The position numbers and the translations under genes are program-made. A stretch of DNA of 64,000 nt from Gerris lacustris (Eukaryota; Arthropoda; Insecta; Hemiptera; Gerridae). The first letter of the stretch is position 1, and each line of letters opens with the position of its first letter. Shown piece by piece: positions 62,691 through 64,000 of the stretch. Location of the stretch: positions 29,786,173 to 29,850,172 of the forward strand of contig OX578279.1 of assembly GCA_951217055.1 (NCBI GenBank). The letters run 5' to 3'. Under the pieces are notes generated by a model. That model did not search any database. It was not told where the DNA came from and saw only the letters and a program-made list of their open reading frames with translations.

Positions 62691-64000
62691 TTATCAAAAA
62701 TAAATAATGTTAGCCTTTGTGTCTGCATTGCAGGTAAAGTGAAAGAGGGGTATTCTTAATTAATAAGTATATATAATTATTTTGATTCCTACATCGCACT
62801 TTATACTTTCAGGGGTAATAAGAATACACAATACAGACGTTATTAAGATCTTATAAATAGAATGATTGTCATCTATTTACAAAACTAAATTGCAGAAACA
62901 TATAATTAAAATCGTTTGTAATTACCGAGGGGGTGAGAAGCGAAAGGGCACAAGTGACTTATTTGTTGAAATGGAGTTATCTGAAGTAATGAAAAATTAA
63001 TAGTTATGAAATTTTGGTGGGATGCAACCGAAATTGTATCACTTGCTGTGATCTAGAGGCTATTGAAAAATTAAAAAAAAAAAAAATTAAACTCTAAAAA
63101 ACATTTTTAATTAAACTCTATAAGCAGCATTATATATTATAATACAACAATGATTTATCATGTGGCAATTTATTCCTTAATGAAATATCGAAATGAAATA
63201 AGAAGCAGTCTAGTGACATCACACAAACCTTACATCTATACGTTAATTTAACCGTAAAAGTACGGTGTATTTGAGCAACTGTTGCGATAATCGCGGTGCG
63301 ATGATCACGGATCTTTTTTGGAGCAAACATAATCAATGCGTTTATATAACAGTAGGCAGTGTTGCTCATGGTACTATGAAAAATGTCAGCCAAAACAAAA
63401 ATTTGTCGAAGCAGCACATCCCACAGTGTATGATTTGAAGCAAACTCTTTACGTAAAACAGGCAGCGTGCCAAGGATGTCAATTCAATAATTTAAATAAC
63501 GATTAAATACTAGTTTTAAAATGAATGTAGTAATTTAAAGTTTTAAACATTACATCATTCTTGGTTTACTTCCAATAACAAATACTAATCCTTAAACTTC
63601 TTGCGTACTTTAATATTGATAAAGTTTCCCCTCTGCTGTGATTGGGTAAGGATTTCAAGTTCGAAGAAGACTTCTCAAGGTCCTCTTTGATTAAAATTAC
63701 TTAAAACAAAATCAAATTAAATTTTTGCCGACACCATGACGTAAGTAAGTGATAAGCTATCAATATTTTGAATACTTCATCACATCATCCGAACTTCATC
63801 TAAAGATTAGATGGCTTTAAAGTCCTGGAACATCCCTGATAAATTTGTTCATCTTCAATTTCTTCTAATAAAAGATAACAATAATTGTATCCTATTGTAA
63901 ATCAATAGGATACAATAAATCAATATTTAAATACTCATTACCACATTCACCGGAACGGTTTTTATTCGCAAAAGTCAACACCTTGACCAGAATACACTTA
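62691..64000. other. No gene seen
   Basis: A/T-rich flank. A 95-codon minus frame at 63130-63417 has no recognisable motif. A short perfect palindrome, ATTGTATCCTATTG and its complement, lies near 63885-63915. Confidence 0.4.

Noticed and set aside
63130..63417. 95-codon minus frame near the right end
   Set aside because: No recognisable domain, no splice continuation and no supporting signals.

Overview
The window is animal nuclear DNA. It is very A+T-rich, has canonical GT-AG spliced genes separated by long introns, and carries many transposons and microsatellites. An arthropod, most likely an insect, fits best. This rests on the repeat style, including a transposon gene fragment of a Cys-rich type I associate with arthropod and other invertebrate genomes. 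A hemipteran is my guess, from general character only.

Three genes can be supported. (1) Positions 50 to about 25351, minus strand: a gene of at least 18 small exons, reconstructed by eye. Phases agree at every coding junction from 23996 down to 50. It gives about 480 residues of a basic, Ser/Pro-rich protein that I do not recognise. Both ends are incomplete: the start codon is not found and the 3' end lies off the window. (2) 27649-33749, plus strand: NDUFS3, the 30-kDa subunit of mitochondrial complex I. It has five exons and codes for 266 residues. It is head-to-head with gene 1, perhaps sharing a promoter region. (3) 36083-37939, minus strand: DDX41 (Drosophila abstrakt), a DEAD-box helicase with a CCHC knuckle. 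It is one uninterrupted 618-codon exon and is convergent with NDUFS3.

Mobile elements fill most of the introns and the rest of the window. The introns of gene 1 hold two hAT elements with 8-bp target duplications, and two foldback elements (562 and 2816 bp) that share TAGTCCA ends and 3-bp target duplications. They also hold a LINE split by a TIR element that itself contains a hAT, which in turn contains a LINE tail. Other contents are a tRNA-like SINE, a MITE family and a 240-bp (TA)n tract. The NDUFS3 introns hold a MITE, a short TIR element and a pogo/Tigger-type element.

From about 38.3 kb to the end I see no convincing host gene. This part holds a 1.2-kb TIR element just upstream of DDX41 and a second LINE fragment. 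Four dispersed repeat families (called A-D here) recur through the window; three of them carry tracts of GTCTGTC or a close variant. A 47-bp tandem array and microsatellites complete it. I found no CRISPR array, rRNA gene or intact tRNA gene.

The most notable items are the unrecognised multi-exon gene, the TAGTCCA transposon pair (one carrying a broken Cys-rich transposon gene whose start codon lies inside the terminal repeat), and the exon-like units repeated inside the 562-bp foldback.
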